Part shown: positions 38,837-47,260 of the stretch, one piece after another
Position numbering within the stretch: the first letter of the stretch is position 1
Layout of the letters: each line of letters opens with the position of its first letter
Assembly (NCBI GenBank): GCA_016290415.1
Contig: JAEETP010000001.1
Location: 41,007 to 105,006, forward strand
Reading direction: 5' to 3'
DNA length: 64,000 bases
From: Bacteroidales bacterium
GTDB lineage: Bacteria > Bacteroidota > Bacteroidia > Bacteroidales > UBA932
Position numbers and translations under genes: made by a program
Notes under the pieces: model-generated
Databases searched by the model: none
What the model saw: the letters and a program-made list of their open reading frames with translations, nothing else
Told to the model about the DNA's origin: nothing

Positions 38837-40000
38837 TTACCAGAGGAAATTATTGAAAGGATAGCGTCCGGCGTGGATTTCTGCCACCATCTTGTACAGG
38901 TCGCTGCGCATCTTATCTATCCCAATTCGCTCTTTTGCGCTGATGAATATGCAGGGTGTGTGCTCCTTTGCCATCCAGCTGTTTTTGATTTCCTCTATGG
39001 TGAGGTTGCGGTCAGTTTTCTCGTCTATTGAAAACTCGTCGTAACTCTCCGGCACATAAGAATCTATCTTGTTGAATACCAGATAGACAGGCTTGTCGCC
39101 GGCGCCGATATCCTTAAGGGTCTTGTTCACCACCGCCAGTTGGTCGGCAAAATTGGGATGGGAAATGTCCACCACGTGCATCAATATGTCGGCCTCGCGC
39201 ACCTCGTCCAGGGTGCTTTTGAAAGCCTCGATGAGTTGCGTGGGGAGTTTGCGGATAAAGCCTACGGTGTCGCTCAGCAAAAACGGAACATTTTCCAGCA
39301 CCACCTTGCGCACAGTGGTGTCCAGGGTGGCGAACAGTTTATTCTCTGCGAAAACCTCGCTTTTGGCCAGCAGATTCATAATGGTGCTCTTGCCCACGTT
39401 GGTATAGCCCACCAGCGAAATGCGCACCATCTGGCCGCGGTTACCCCTCTGGGAGGCCATCTGCCGGTCAATTTTCTTGAGTTGTTCCTTAAGGCGGGAG
39501 ATGCGTTCCAACACTATGCGCCGGTCTGTCTCCAACTGGCTCTCACCGGGACCGCGCATATTGATACCGCCCCTCTGGCGCTCGAGGTGGGTCCACATAC
39601 CGGTCAGCCTGGGGAGCAGATACTGGTATTGTGCCAGCTCTACCTGGGTTTTGGCATAGGCGGTCCGGGCCCGCTGCGCAAATATGTCCAGGATCAGGCC
39701 GGTGCGGTCAATCACGCTGCAGTGAGCCTCCTTTTCTATGTTGCGCATCTGGGTGGGGCTTAGCTCGTCGTCAAAAATCACGTAGTCGATATTGTTTTCC
39801 TCTACGAAATTTTTGATTTCATCAAGCTTGCCGCTGCCAAAGTAGGTGCCGGAATATGGATGGTCCAGCCGCTGGGTGAACCGCTTCACAACCTGGATGT
39901 CGGCGGTTTCTGCCAGGAACACCAGTTCGTCCAGATATTCTTCGCTCTGACGGATCTGGTCTTTGTCTCGGATGATTGTTGCGGCTACGGCAGTTTCCAT
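38837..40000 (-). CDS. hflX: GTPase HflX
   Basis: 387 residues. An N-terminal HflX domain (SEEYLDELVFLAETAD, VDYVIFDDELSPTQMRN-type glycine and Asp motifs) and a helical linker with the RGGINMRGPGESQLETDRR signature precede the GTPase domain: G1 GYTNVGKST, G3 DTVGFI, G4 NKID. HflX binds 50S subunits and splits stalled ribosomes under stress. Its start lies 12 bases downstream of the tonB terminator, and no strong promoter of its own is apparent. Confidence 0.94.
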   Translation of the reverse strand: METAVAATIIRDKDQIRQSEEYLDELVFLAETADIQVVKRFTQRLDHPYSGTYFGSGKLDEIKNFVEENNIDYVIFDDELSPTQMRNIEKEAHCSVIDRTGLILDIFAQRARTAYAKTQVELAQYQYLLPRLTGMWTHLERQRGGINMRGPGESQLETDRRIVLERISRLKEQLKKIDRQMASQRGNRGQMVRISLVGYTNVGKSTIMNLLAKSEVFAENKLFATLDTTVRKVVLENVPFLLSDTVGFIRKLPTQLIEAFKSTLDEVREADILMHVVDISHPNFADQLAVVNKTLKDIGAGDKPVYLVFNKIDSYVPESYDEFSIDEKTDRNLTIEEIKNSWMAKEHTPCIFISAKERIGIDKMRSDLYKMVAEIHAGRYPFNNFLW

Positions 40001-40011
40001 ATTTGGGTTAA

Positions 40012-40041
40012 AAAAAGGTGGCCTGAAGCGACCACCTTTTT
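40012..40041 (-). terminator. Terminator after tonB-like gene
   Basis: AAAAAGGTGG and CCACCTTTTT form a perfect 10-bp stem with a 10-base loop between the tonB-like stop (40060) and the hflX start. On the minus strand it is followed by a T run (40016-40010). It may allow read-through into hflX. Confidence 0.82.
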
Positions 40042-40059
40042 ATGATGTTTTGACAAATT

Positions 40060-40749
40060 TTATTTAAGCTGGAAGATAACGGGGAAGGTGTAGGTAACCT
40101 TTACCGGGCGGTCACGCTGCTTTCCGGGAGTCCATTTAGGCGAACTCGAAACGACCCTCACGGCCTCTTTGTCAAGAGAAGGGTCCACGCCGCGGAGCAC
40201 TTTCACGCCGCTGACGCTGCCGTCTGTGTTGACGGTGAACTGCAGGGTAACACGGCCCTGGATGCCGTTTTCCTTTGCGATGTCGGGATAGGCAAGGTGC
40301 TGGTTGACCCACTTGGAGAAGGCGTTGGCGTCACCACCCTGGAACATCGGCTTCTGCTCTACCAATGCAAACGGGATGGCCTCTTCCTCTACCGACTCTT
40401 CACCGACCTCGTATCCATAGTCATTCATATCCACACCAAGGTCCTCGCTGTCCTCGAAAGAGAACATCTCTTCGTCTACCTTGATATCATCGTCCACGAT
40501 ATCGATGGCATCTGAAAGGATGGGGATTGTGGGCATTTTGGGGCGCACAACGTTCTCCTCTTCGGTGATGGGGATAATTTCTTCTTCTGCCGCAATAACG
40601 TCATTTGCAGAAAGTTCTGCTTTCTTTATGTTGCCGGATTTCCATTCAAAAGCCAGCAGTGTAATGAGCAGGGCGGCAATGAGACCTATCTCCAGGAACA
40701 TCGGTGAGCTCTTGGCAAGGTCGGCCTTGGGTGATTTCTTGACTTCCAT
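40060..40749 (-). CDS. TonB family energy-transducer protein
   Basis: 229 residues. A single membrane helix near residues 22-35 (LIALLITLLAF) follows a short cytoplasmic N-terminus; an acidic, Pro-containing periplasmic region (about 45-125) replaces the usual Pro-Lys linker; the TonB C-terminal domain (PMFQGGDANAFSKWVNQHLA, then YPDIAKENGIQGRVTLQF and GVDPSLDKEAVRVV) ends with PVKVTYTFPVIFQLK. It passes proton-motive force to outer-membrane receptors. The acidic linker is common in Bacteroidota TonB2-like proteins. Downstream of mdh by 66 bases; no exbB/exbD nearby. Confidence 0.9.
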   Translation of the reverse strand: MEVKKSPKADLAKSSPMFLEIGLIAALLITLLAFEWKSGNIKKAELSANDVIAAEEEIIPITEEENVVRPKMPTIPILSDAIDIVDDDIKVDEEMFSFEDSEDLGVDMNDYGYEVGEESVEEEAIPFALVEQKPMFQGGDANAFSKWVNQHLAYPDIAKENGIQGRVTLQFTVNTDGSVSGVKVLRGVDPSLDKEAVRVVSSSPKWTPGKQRDRPVKVTYTFPVIFQLK

Positions 40750-40815
40750 AGCTTGTTATTCTTTAACTCTCAAAATTATAAAGAATAAATTGATTTGTCA
40801 AAAATTTGTTTACAA

Positions 40816-41760
40816 TTATTTTACCAAACCCATTTCCTTGAGCACGGAATTGGTCTTGTTCACAGCCTCTGCGCTCTTCTCGAATGCCTCTTTTTCCTCT
40901 GCGCTGAGCTTGAGCTCGATGACCTTCTCTACACCGTTCTTGCCAATAACTGCGGGAACGCCAATGCAGATATCCTTCTTGCCATATTCGCCGTCGAGGG
41001 CTACGCAGCAAGGGAATACCTTCTTCTGGTCCAGAACCATAGCCTTGACCATAGTGGCTGCAGCTGCACCGGGAGCATACCAGGCGCTGGTGCCCAGGAG
41101 CTTGGTGAGGGTTGCGCCGCCCACCATAGTGTCAGCCACGATCTTGTCGGCAACTTCTTTGGAAACGAGATCCTTGACCTTGAGGCCCTTGTAGGTTGCA
41201 CGGTCAATCAGGGGGATCATAGTGGTGTCACCGTGACCGCCGATAACCATACCGCCGACATCGCTGGCAGCTGCGCCCAGAGCCTGGCTGATGTAGTAAG
41301 TGAAACGGCTGCTGTCCAGCTGGCCGCCCATACCAATGACGCGGTTCTTGGGGAGACCGGAGGTCTTGTAGGTGAGGTAGGTCATAGTGTCCATAGGGTT
41401 TGCAATCATCAGGAAGATTGCGTTGGGAGAGTACTCTAAAGCGCTCTTTACAACGGAATTCACGATGCCTGCGTTAACGCCGATGAGCTCTTCGCGGGTC
41501 ATACCGGGCTTGCGGGGGATACCGGAAGTCACCACAATGACGTCGCTGTTTGCTGTAGCTTTGTAGTCGTTGGTAACGCCTTTGATGCGGGTGTCAAAGC
41601 CATAAAGCTTTGCGGTCTGCATCATATCCATAGCTTTACCTTCGGAGAGTCCTTCTTTGATGTCAATCAGGACGAGATCGGACACACAACCGGTGTGAGC
41701 GACTGCGTTGGCAACGGTTGCACCCACGTTGCCGGCGCCGATAACTGTTACTTTTGCCAT
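40816..41760 (-). CDS. mdh: Malate dehydrogenase
   Basis: 314 residues. NAD-binding GAGNVGATVA at the N-terminus; substrate-specifying Arg pair in GIPRKPGMTREELIG; NAGIV; IANPMDTMTYL; catalytic His in VIGGHGDTTMIPL. The Arg at the specificity loop indicates malate rather than lactate. It reduces oxaloacetate in the branch leading to fumarate and succinate, so it fits with the nearby frdAB. Confidence 0.95.
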   Translation of the reverse strand: MAKVTVIGAGNVGATVANAVAHTGCVSDLVLIDIKEGLSEGKAMDMMQTAKLYGFDTRIKGVTNDYKATANSDVIVVTSGIPRKPGMTREELIGVNAGIVNSVVKSALEYSPNAIFLMIANPMDTMTYLTYKTSGLPKNRVIGMGGQLDSSRFTYYISQALGAAASDVGGMVIGGHGDTTMIPLIDRATYKGLKVKDLVSKEVADKIVADTMVGGATLTKLLGTSAWYAPGAAAATMVKAMVLDQKKVFPCCVALDGEYGKKDICIGVPAVIGKNGVEKVIELKLSAEEKEAFEKSAEAVNKTNSVLKEMGLVK

Positions 41761-41793
41761 TTCAATAAGTTTTTAGATGTTTATTTAATTTGA

Positions 41794-41828
41794 TACTTTT
41801 GCCAAAATTCATTAAGCACGCAAAGTTA
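41794..41828. promoter_or_regulatory. Divergent -7 boxes for ybeY and mdh
   Basis: Plus-strand TACTTTTG (41794-41801, towards ybeY, with TTTT 19-20 bases upstream) and minus-strand TAACTTTG (41828-41821, towards mdh) both match TAnnTTTG in the 72-base gap between the divergent genes. Confidence 0.5.
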
Positions 41829-41832
41829 GCAA

Positions 41833-42270
41833 ATGATTTCTTTTTTTAAAGAAAACACAAGTTTTGATATTAAAAGTAAAAACAAAATCAAAACGTGGTT
41901 AAGAAGTGTTGCCGCCGGCTACGGCTATGCCATAGGCGACCTCAACTATATTTTCTGTGACGACGAGTATCTGCTTTCCATAAACCGGCAGTATCTGGGA
42001 CACGACTATTACACCGACATCATCACTTTCGATTCCCGCGAGGATCCCGCGTCGCTGTGCATAGACGGCGACATTTTCATAAGCGTGGACACCGTCAGGG
42101 CCAACGGCGCCCAATACGGCGAAGGGTTTGAGCGCGAAATGATGCGGGTGGTGGCCCACGGCCTGCTGCATCTGGTGGGAGAGGACGATACCACACGGGC
42201 AAAACAGGCAAAAATGCGTGCGGCAGAGAATGCCGCCCTTGAGCAATGGGATACGATTACGAAGTCATAG
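41833..42270 (+). CDS. ybeY: rRNA maturation RNase YbeY
   Basis: 145 residues of the UPF0054 family. The order INRQYLGHDYYTDIITF then GDIFISVDTV and the zinc motif HGLLHLVGEDD is typical. In most bacteria the motif ends with a third His (GYDH); here that position reads GEDD, so the third ligand is an Asp or is supplied elsewhere. YbeY acts in 16S rRNA 3' processing and ribosome quality control. The last 25 bases overlap the start of mnmG. Confidence 0.92.
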   Translation: MISFFKENTSFDIKSKNKIKTWLRSVAAGYGYAIGDLNYIFCDDEYLLSINRQYLGHDYYTDIITFDSREDPASLCIDGDIFISVDTVRANGAQYGEGFEREMMRVVAHGLLHLVGEDDTTRAKQAKMRAAENAALEQWDTITKS

Positions 42271-44117
42271 TCGTAGGGGCCGGCCACGCCGGATGCGAAG
42301 CCGCCTGTGCCGCCGCCGGTATGGGGGCGCGCACGCTGCTGGTCACAATGGATATGCGAAATATTGCACAGATGTCCTGTAATCCGGCGGTGGGCGGTAT
42401 TGCCAAAGGCCAGATAGTGCGGGAAATAGACGCTTTGGGCGGCTATTCCGGCATTGTGACCGACCGCAGCACGCTGCAGTTCAGGATGCTGAACAAGAGC
42501 AAGGGCCCCGCAATGTGGAGCCCGCGGGCGCAGTGCGACAAAACCCAATATACGCTGGAGTGGCGGCGGATTCTGGAGTCCACCCCCAATCTGGATATGT
42601 GGCAGGATACAGTGGCTTCGCTGGAGTTTGACGGCGGCCGCGTGACCGGAGTCACCACCAAGATGGGGACGACATTCACCGCCGGCGCGGTAATTATCAC
42701 CGCCGGCACTTTCCTTGGCGGCAAACTGTTCATCGGGCAGCAGACCAGCGAAGGCGGCCGCATTGGAGAGCTGGCCAGCTATCACATCGCCGACCAGCTG
42801 CGCGACGCCGGCATTGCGGTGGGCCGTATGAAAACCGGCACCCCGCCCCGCATAGACACCCGCAGCATAGACCTCTCTGCTCTGGAGGTGCAGGAGGGCG
42901 ATGCCGTCCCCGCCCGCTTTTCGTTTGGCCGGGAGCCCTCTGCCATTCAGGCCGGCCGGCCGCAGAAGGTCTGCTATATAGTCCATACAAACGAGAGGGT
43001 GCACGATATCCTGCGCAGCGCCTTTGACCAGAGCCCGCTGTTTACCGGCAAAATCACCGGCATAGGGCCGCGCTACTGCCCTTCCATAGAGGACAAGCTG
43101 CGCACGTTTGCCGGCAAAACCTCGCACCAGCTGTTCCTGGAGCCCGAAGGCCTGGATACCTGCGAATATTATCTGCAGGGATTCTCATCATCGCTGCCCA
43201 CCGACACCCAGATTGCGGCGCTGCGGCAGATAAAGGGCTTTGAAAACATAAAGATTTTCCGCCCGGCCTACGCCGTGGAATATGACTATTTTGACCCGAC
43301 GCAGCTCAAGGCCTCGCTGGAGAGCCGCGTGGTGGAGGGGCTTTTCCTGGCGGGTCAGGTCAACGGCACCACCGGATACGAAGAGGCTGCGGCACAGGGC
43401 CTTATGGCAGGTATCAACGCCGTGCTCAAGTTGCGCGGCCGCGAGCCGTTTGTGCTGATGAGAGACGAGGCGTATATAGGCGTGCTGATAGACGACCTCA
43501 TCACCAAAGGGGTGGACGAACCCTACCGTATGTTCACCTCCCGCGCCGAATACCGCATCCTGCTGCGGCAGGACAACGCAGACCGCCGCCTGACGGGCAA
43601 GGGCTATGAGCTGGGATTGATTTCCCAGGAGAGATATGCAGCTATGCTGGCCAAATACGAAGAGGTGGAGCGCTGCCGCACCGCCCTGGAAGAGACCCCG
43701 CTCACTCCGGCCCAGGTCAACGGTTATCTGGAGAGTGTCGGGAGCGCACCCATAGAGAATCGCAAGCGCATCAGCGAGCTGCTGTCCCGCCCCGGCGTGT
43801 CGCTGCAGGGCCTTTTGGCCTGCTCTTCGGAAAATCTGCTGCCGGGTGCCGATAGCGCGGAGATTCTGGAAGATGTGGAAATAGCCGTCAAGTATCAGGG
43901 CTATATAGACCGCGAGAGGCGTCTGGCCGACAAGATTCTGCGGCTGGAGAATATTAAGATTCCGGAAGATTTTGATTTCAGCCAGGTGCAGAGCCTCAGC
44001 ACCGAGTGCCGCATCAAACTGGCACGCTACAAGCCCGCCACCATAGCGCAGGCATCCCGCATCAGCGGAGTCTCCCCCGCCGACATCTCTGTGCTGCTGG
44101 TGTATTTCGGGAGATAG
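42246..44117 (+). CDS. mnmG: tRNA uridine-5-carboxymethylaminomethyl modification enzyme MnmG
   Basis: 623 residues, the standard length. FAD-binding GAGHAGCEAACAAAGMGA at the N-terminus, GGIAKGQIVREIDALGG, the PPRIDTRSID segment, and GQVNGTTGYEEAAAQGL; the C-terminal helical domain closes with SGVSPADISVLLVYF. With MnmE it modifies U34 of several tRNAs. The start overlaps ybeY by 25 bases, so the two are co-expressed. Confidence 0.96.
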   Translation: MGYDYEVIVVGAGHAGCEAACAAAGMGARTLLVTMDMRNIAQMSCNPAVGGIAKGQIVREIDALGGYSGIVTDRSTLQFRMLNKSKGPAMWSPRAQCDKTQYTLEWRRILESTPNLDMWQDTVASLEFDGGRVTGVTTKMGTTFTAGAVIITAGTFLGGKLFIGQQTSEGGRIGELASYHIADQLRDAGIAVGRMKTGTPPRIDTRSIDLSALEVQEGDAVPARFSFGREPSAIQAGRPQKVCYIVHTNERVHDILRSAFDQSPLFTGKITGIGPRYCPSIEDKLRTFAGKTSHQLFLEPEGLDTCEYYLQGFSSSLPTDTQIAALRQIKGFENIKIFRPAYAVEYDYFDPTQLKASLESRVVEGLFLAGQVNGTTGYEEAAAQGLMAGINAVLKLRGREPFVLMRDEAYIGVLIDDLITKGVDEPYRMFTSRAEYRILLRQDNADRRLTGKGYELGLISQERYAAMLAKYEEVERCRTALEETPLTPAQVNGYLESVGSAPIENRKRISELLSRPGVSLQGLLACSSENLLPGADSAEILEDVEIAVKYQGYIDRERRLADKILRLENIKIPEDFDFSQVQSLSTECRIKLARYKPATIAQASRISGVSPADISVLLVYFGR

Positions 44118-44119
44118 CG

Positions 44120-44299
44120 CTGCCCGGAGCGAGAAAAAATAAGTTCGCGAAGGGAACACGTGCGAAGAGTCACGGGGCCCGTAGCGAAGCTTATTTTTTC
44201 GATATGCGGAGGGCAGAAACCGCCCTCGCTATGCTACGCAAAGCTTTTTCTGCGCTGTATCGCTCGGGCAGATATCAGCCGGATGCATCTGCCCGGAGC
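44120..44299. repeat. Multi-hairpin intergenic repeat, copy A
   Basis: The gap between convergent mnmG and the acyl-CoA ligase gene holds (i) an 18-bp imperfect inverted repeat at 44130-44148 and 44184-44201 with A- and T-rich arms; (ii) two blocks that recur at 51.3 kb: a 17-bp block at 44222-44238 starting GCCCTCGC and a 29-bp block at 44241-44269 starting AAGCTTTTTC; (iii) a perfect 9-bp hairpin CGGGCAGAT/ATCTGCCCG at 44265-44295; (iv) the 11-bp direct repeat CTGCCCGGAGC at both ends (44120-44130, 44289-44299), which might be a target duplication. It could also serve as terminator for both genes. Confidence 0.7.
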
Positions 44300-44300
44300 T

Positions 44301-46070
44301 TTACTCGAACGCCTTTTCCATCAAATCGGAGTACTTCTTTGTGATGTTTGCGCGCTTGAGTTTGAGCGTTTGTGAAAGCATTCCGTTGTCAAGACCCCAG
44401 ACGTCGTCTATAAACTGCTCCTTCTTGATCTGCTCGTGAGCGGCAAGGCTCTCGTTTACAGTTGCGACCTCTTTATGAAGAGCGGCCAGGAGTTTCTCGT
44501 TGGCAAGCATACTCTGGTTGTCGGTGACCTTGATCTTCTCTTCCTTGGCCAGTTCGCGCAGGGCGGCAAAGTCGGGGATAATTATGGCAGACGCATATTT
44601 ATGGTTCTCGCCGAACACTATGCACTGCGATATCAACTCTGACTCCCTAAGCTTGGTCTCTATGGCCTGAGGGGCGATGTACTTGCCGTTGTTCAGCTTG
44701 AACATCTCCTTTTTGCGGTCGGTGATCTTCAGGAATTTTCCATCCACCAGATATCCGATGTCGCCGGTGTGCAGCCAGCCGTCCTCGTCAATAATCTCCT
44801 TGGTGAGATCGGGAGTCTTGTAATAGCCCATCATCACGTGCGGGCCGCGGGTCAGGATCTCGCCCTCTTCTGTAAACTTGACCTCGGTGCCGTCAATGGG
44901 CTGGCCCACGGTGCCGATAATCACCAGTTTGTCCACAGGATTGTTCACCGCGATCACGGGAGAAGTCTCGGTCATACCGTAGCCTTCGCACAGCTGGAAG
45001 CCGGCAGCGGTGAAGCAGCGGACAATCTTCTCCTGTATTGAGCTGCCTCCGCTCACCACAATCATATGGTGGCCGCCCAGGGCGTCGCGCCATTTCTTGT
45101 AAATGAGAGAGTCGTAGATATTGTGGCGAAGTTTGTACAGCGGAGCGTTGTTGTAGCTGTCAAACTTGTTGGCAAAGTTCCAGGCCTTGCGATAGAGCCA
45201 TTTCTTGAAGCCCTTGAGCTGCTTGCCGGCAGTCTCGAACTTGTCGTACATCATCTCCAGCACGCGGGGCACGCCGCAGAAAAAGTCGGCGTGGCAGCTG
45301 GCCAGGTCGGCGGCAATGGTGCTCAGGTTCTCTGCATAATAGATGCGGATACCGCGCTCCAGGTTGTCGTAGATCATTGTGCGCTCGTATGCGTGACACA
45401 GCGGCAGGAAACTTACGGCGATGTGATGATAGTCCATCACGTGGCGCACAGAATGGGCGTGGGCGTCAAACACCAGGTTGCGGTGGGAGAGCATAACCCC
45501 CTTGGGACGGCCGGTGGTGCCGGAAGTGTACACGATGGATACACACTCGTCTTCTTTGATGGTCTTTTTGTTCTCTTCCAGAACCGGATCCCACTTCTCT
45601 TTCTGTTCGTCGCCCTTGGCGCAGAGCTGCTTCAGGCAGTAGACCTCGTCGCTGTCGTCTATCAGGATGACTTTGATTTTCCGGTCGATCTCCTCTGTGA
45701 CGGGGGCAATTTTGTCGTAGAGTTTCGTGTTGTCTATAAAGATGACCTCCGCATCGGAATGGTCAAATATATACAGATAGTCATCGTGAGCCAGGGTGGC
45801 GTATAACGGCACGTGAATCATCCCGGCCAGTGCGGTACCCAGGTCTATGAAGTTCCATTCGGGACGGTTGGCGCTGATGCTTATGACCTTTGTCCCCTTG
45901 CCGTAACCTTCGGCCAGCAGGCCGCGGGCAACGGACCAGGTGTTATTTACGAATTGGTCGGTGCTGACTTTGTGCCACTCGCCTTTGATGCTTCGTGCAA
46001 CGACGTCTTCCCTGTAGGGGAGCTCATTTTTCACGAAGTCGATAAAATCGAATAACCGTTTGATTTCCAT
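44301..46070 (-). CDS. Long-chain acyl-CoA synthetase (AMP-binding)
   Basis: 589 residues. The AMP-binding core YTSGTTGRPKGVMLSH, the SGGSSIQEKI and CEGYGMTETSPV segments, GWLHTGDIGYL and the ligase Lys in the C-terminal domain (ITDRKKEMFKLNNGKYIAP) place it in the long-chain fatty acid CoA ligase class found throughout Bacteroidota. It activates fatty acids for lipid use. I chose the ATG at 46070 (MEIKRLFDFI); an upstream frame to 46103 adds residues unlike the family. A -7 box lies 23 bases upstream. Confidence 0.9.
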   Translation of the reverse strand: MEIKRLFDFIDFVKNELPYREDVVARSIKGEWHKVSTDQFVNNTWSVARGLLAEGYGKGTKVISISANRPEWNFIDLGTALAGMIHVPLYATLAHDDYLYIFDHSDAEVIFIDNTKLYDKIAPVTEEIDRKIKVILIDDSDEVYCLKQLCAKGDEQKEKWDPVLEENKKTIKEDECVSIVYTSGTTGRPKGVMLSHRNLVFDAHAHSVRHVMDYHHIAVSFLPLCHAYERTMIYDNLERGIRIYYAENLSTIAADLASCHADFFCGVPRVLEMMYDKFETAGKQLKGFKKWLYRKAWNFANKFDSYNNAPLYKLRHNIYDSLIYKKWRDALGGHHMIVVSGGSSIQEKIVRCFTAAGFQLCEGYGMTETSPVIAVNNPVDKLVIIGTVGQPIDGTEVKFTEEGEILTRGPHVMMGYYKTPDLTKEIIDEDGWLHTGDIGYLVDGKFLKITDRKKEMFKLNNGKYIAPQAIETKLRESELISQCIVFGENHKYASAIIIPDFAALRELAKEEKIKVTDNQSMLANEKLLAALHKEVATVNESLAAHEQIKKEQFIDDVWGLDNGMLSQTLKLKRANITKKYSDLMEKAFE

Positions 46071-46092
46071 TCGGATAAGTTTGTTAGCGGGC

Positions 46093-46100
46093 CAAAGGTA
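46093..46100 (-). promoter_or_regulatory. -7 box of the acyl-CoA ligase gene
   Basis: Minus-strand TACCTTTG (46100-46093) matches TAnnTTTG, 23 bases before the ATG. No clear -33 box. Confidence 0.45.
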
Positions 46101-46130
46101 CAAAAAAGTATGTAAAGTCGTCTACGGGGC

Positions 46131-46169
46131 AAAAATTAAGCCCGCGAACCGGGCGGCTGGCGGGCTTAA
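46131..46169 (-). terminator. Terminator after gcvH
   Basis: TTAAGCCCGC (46136-46145) pairs with GCGGGCTTAA (46160-46169), 10 bp. On the minus strand a short T run follows (46135-46131). It lies 24 bases after the gcvH stop. Confidence 0.8.
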
Positions 46170-46193
46170 CACATCACATTTAATTTTCAATGT

Positions 46194-46568
46194 TTAGACT
46201 GATTCCTTGTACTCTTCAGCTTTTAACAATGTATCAAATTCCGACGGATCGGAGAACTTGATCTTAATAATCCAGCCCTCGTCATACGGGCTGGCGTTTA
46301 CTAACTCGGGCGCGCTCTCAAGGGCTTCGTTGAACTCCACAACCTCTCCGCTTACGGGCATATAAGCCTCCGCCACTGTCTTGACCGCCTCGATGTCACC
46401 AAATTTCTCTCCCGCCGACAACATCTCACCCACCGTGGGAACATCCAGAAAAACGATGTCTCCCAGCTCGTTCTGCGCAAAATCCGTGATGCCTACGTAT
46501 GCGACATCCCCCTCGATGCGGGCCCACTCGTGATCTTTGGTGTAAAATAAATCTTCAGGTACTAGCAT
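46194..46568 (-). CDS. gcvH: Glycine cleavage system H protein
   Basis: 124 residues, typical. It begins with [20 protein letters not shown] and carries the lipoyl Lys in [18 protein letters not shown]; the C-terminus WIIKIKFSD is conserved. It shuttles the aminomethyl group between GcvP, GcvT and GcvL. None of those genes is in the window. It is separated from ruvA by 44 bases and probably transcribed with it. Confidence 0.95.
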   Translation of the reverse strand: MLVPEDLFYTKDHEWARIEGDVAYVGITDFAQNELGDIVFLDVPTVGEMLSAGEKFGDIEAVKTVAEAYMPVSGEVVEFNEALESAPELVNASPYDEGWIIKIKFSDPSEFDTLLKAEEYKESV

Positions 46569-46612
46569 AGTAATCCTTAATCGGGTACAAATTTAGGAAA
46601 ACTCCTTGGGAT

Positions 46613-47203
46613 TTACAATATTTTCAAACAATTTTTAATTAAATTTTCAAGACTGATTTCCGGCGTGGCCGTAAGGACCTTATCCAGAGCCTTTTCTACG
46701 TTGGGCTTGGCAAAGCCAAGAAGCACCAGCGCGTTGAAGGCTTCGGCGCGGACTTCGCTTTTGACGGTGGTGAATCCCGCCAGCGGCTTGCTGTCCCCTT
46801 TGACAATCTTGTCGCGCAGCTCCAGGATGATGCGCTCTGCCGTTTTGGCGCCGATGCCCTTTATGGATTTGATCCTGGCCACATCGCCGCCGATAATTGC
46901 GTTTTGCAGCTCATCGCTGCTCAGGGAGCTGAGCATCATCCGGGCAGTGCCGGGCCCCACGCCGTTCACAGAAATCAGCAGGGTGAACAGCCCCCGCTCT
47001 TCTTTGGTGGCAAAGCCGTATAGCGCCTCTTCGTCTTCGCGAAGCAGATGGTATAGATACAGCTTGACTGTCTCGCCGCCCCGGTGCTCTATCTGGGAGA
47101 ACGTACCCAGTGAAATCAGTATTTTGTAGCCTACGCCGCCCGCCTCCAGAATGGCCTCGGCGGGATTGAGCTCGGCAAGTGTGCCCTGTATATATTCGTA
47201 CAT
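46613..47203 (-). CDS. ruvA: Holliday junction DNA helicase subunit RuvA
   Basis: 196 residues: OB-fold (MYEYIQGTLAELNPAEAILE, YKILISLGT), two helix-hairpin-helix motifs in the middle (LLISVNGVGPGTARMML, IKSIKGIGAKTAERIILEL) and a C-terminal UBA-like domain (NALVLLGFAKPNVEKAL). It binds four-way junctions and loads RuvB. Divergent from sufS. Confidence 0.95.
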   Translation of the reverse strand: MYEYIQGTLAELNPAEAILEAGGVGYKILISLGTFSQIEHRGGETVKLYLYHLLREDEEALYGFATKEERGLFTLLISVNGVGPGTARMMLSSLSSDELQNAIIGGDVARIKSIKGIGAKTAERIILELRDKIVKGDSKPLAGFTTVKSEVRAEAFNALVLLGFAKPNVEKALDKVLTATPEISLENLIKNCLKIL

Positions 47204-47219
47204 ATATTCTAAAAATGAT

Positions 47220-47227
47220 TATTTTTG
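47220..47227 (+). promoter_or_regulatory. -7 box upstream of sufS
   Basis: TATTTTTG matches TAnnTTTG, 34 bases before the chosen sufS ATG. No good -33 box. Confidence 0.45.
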
Positions 47228-47260
47228 CAGTTTGTAAAGATACGAAAATTAGTTGGATTA

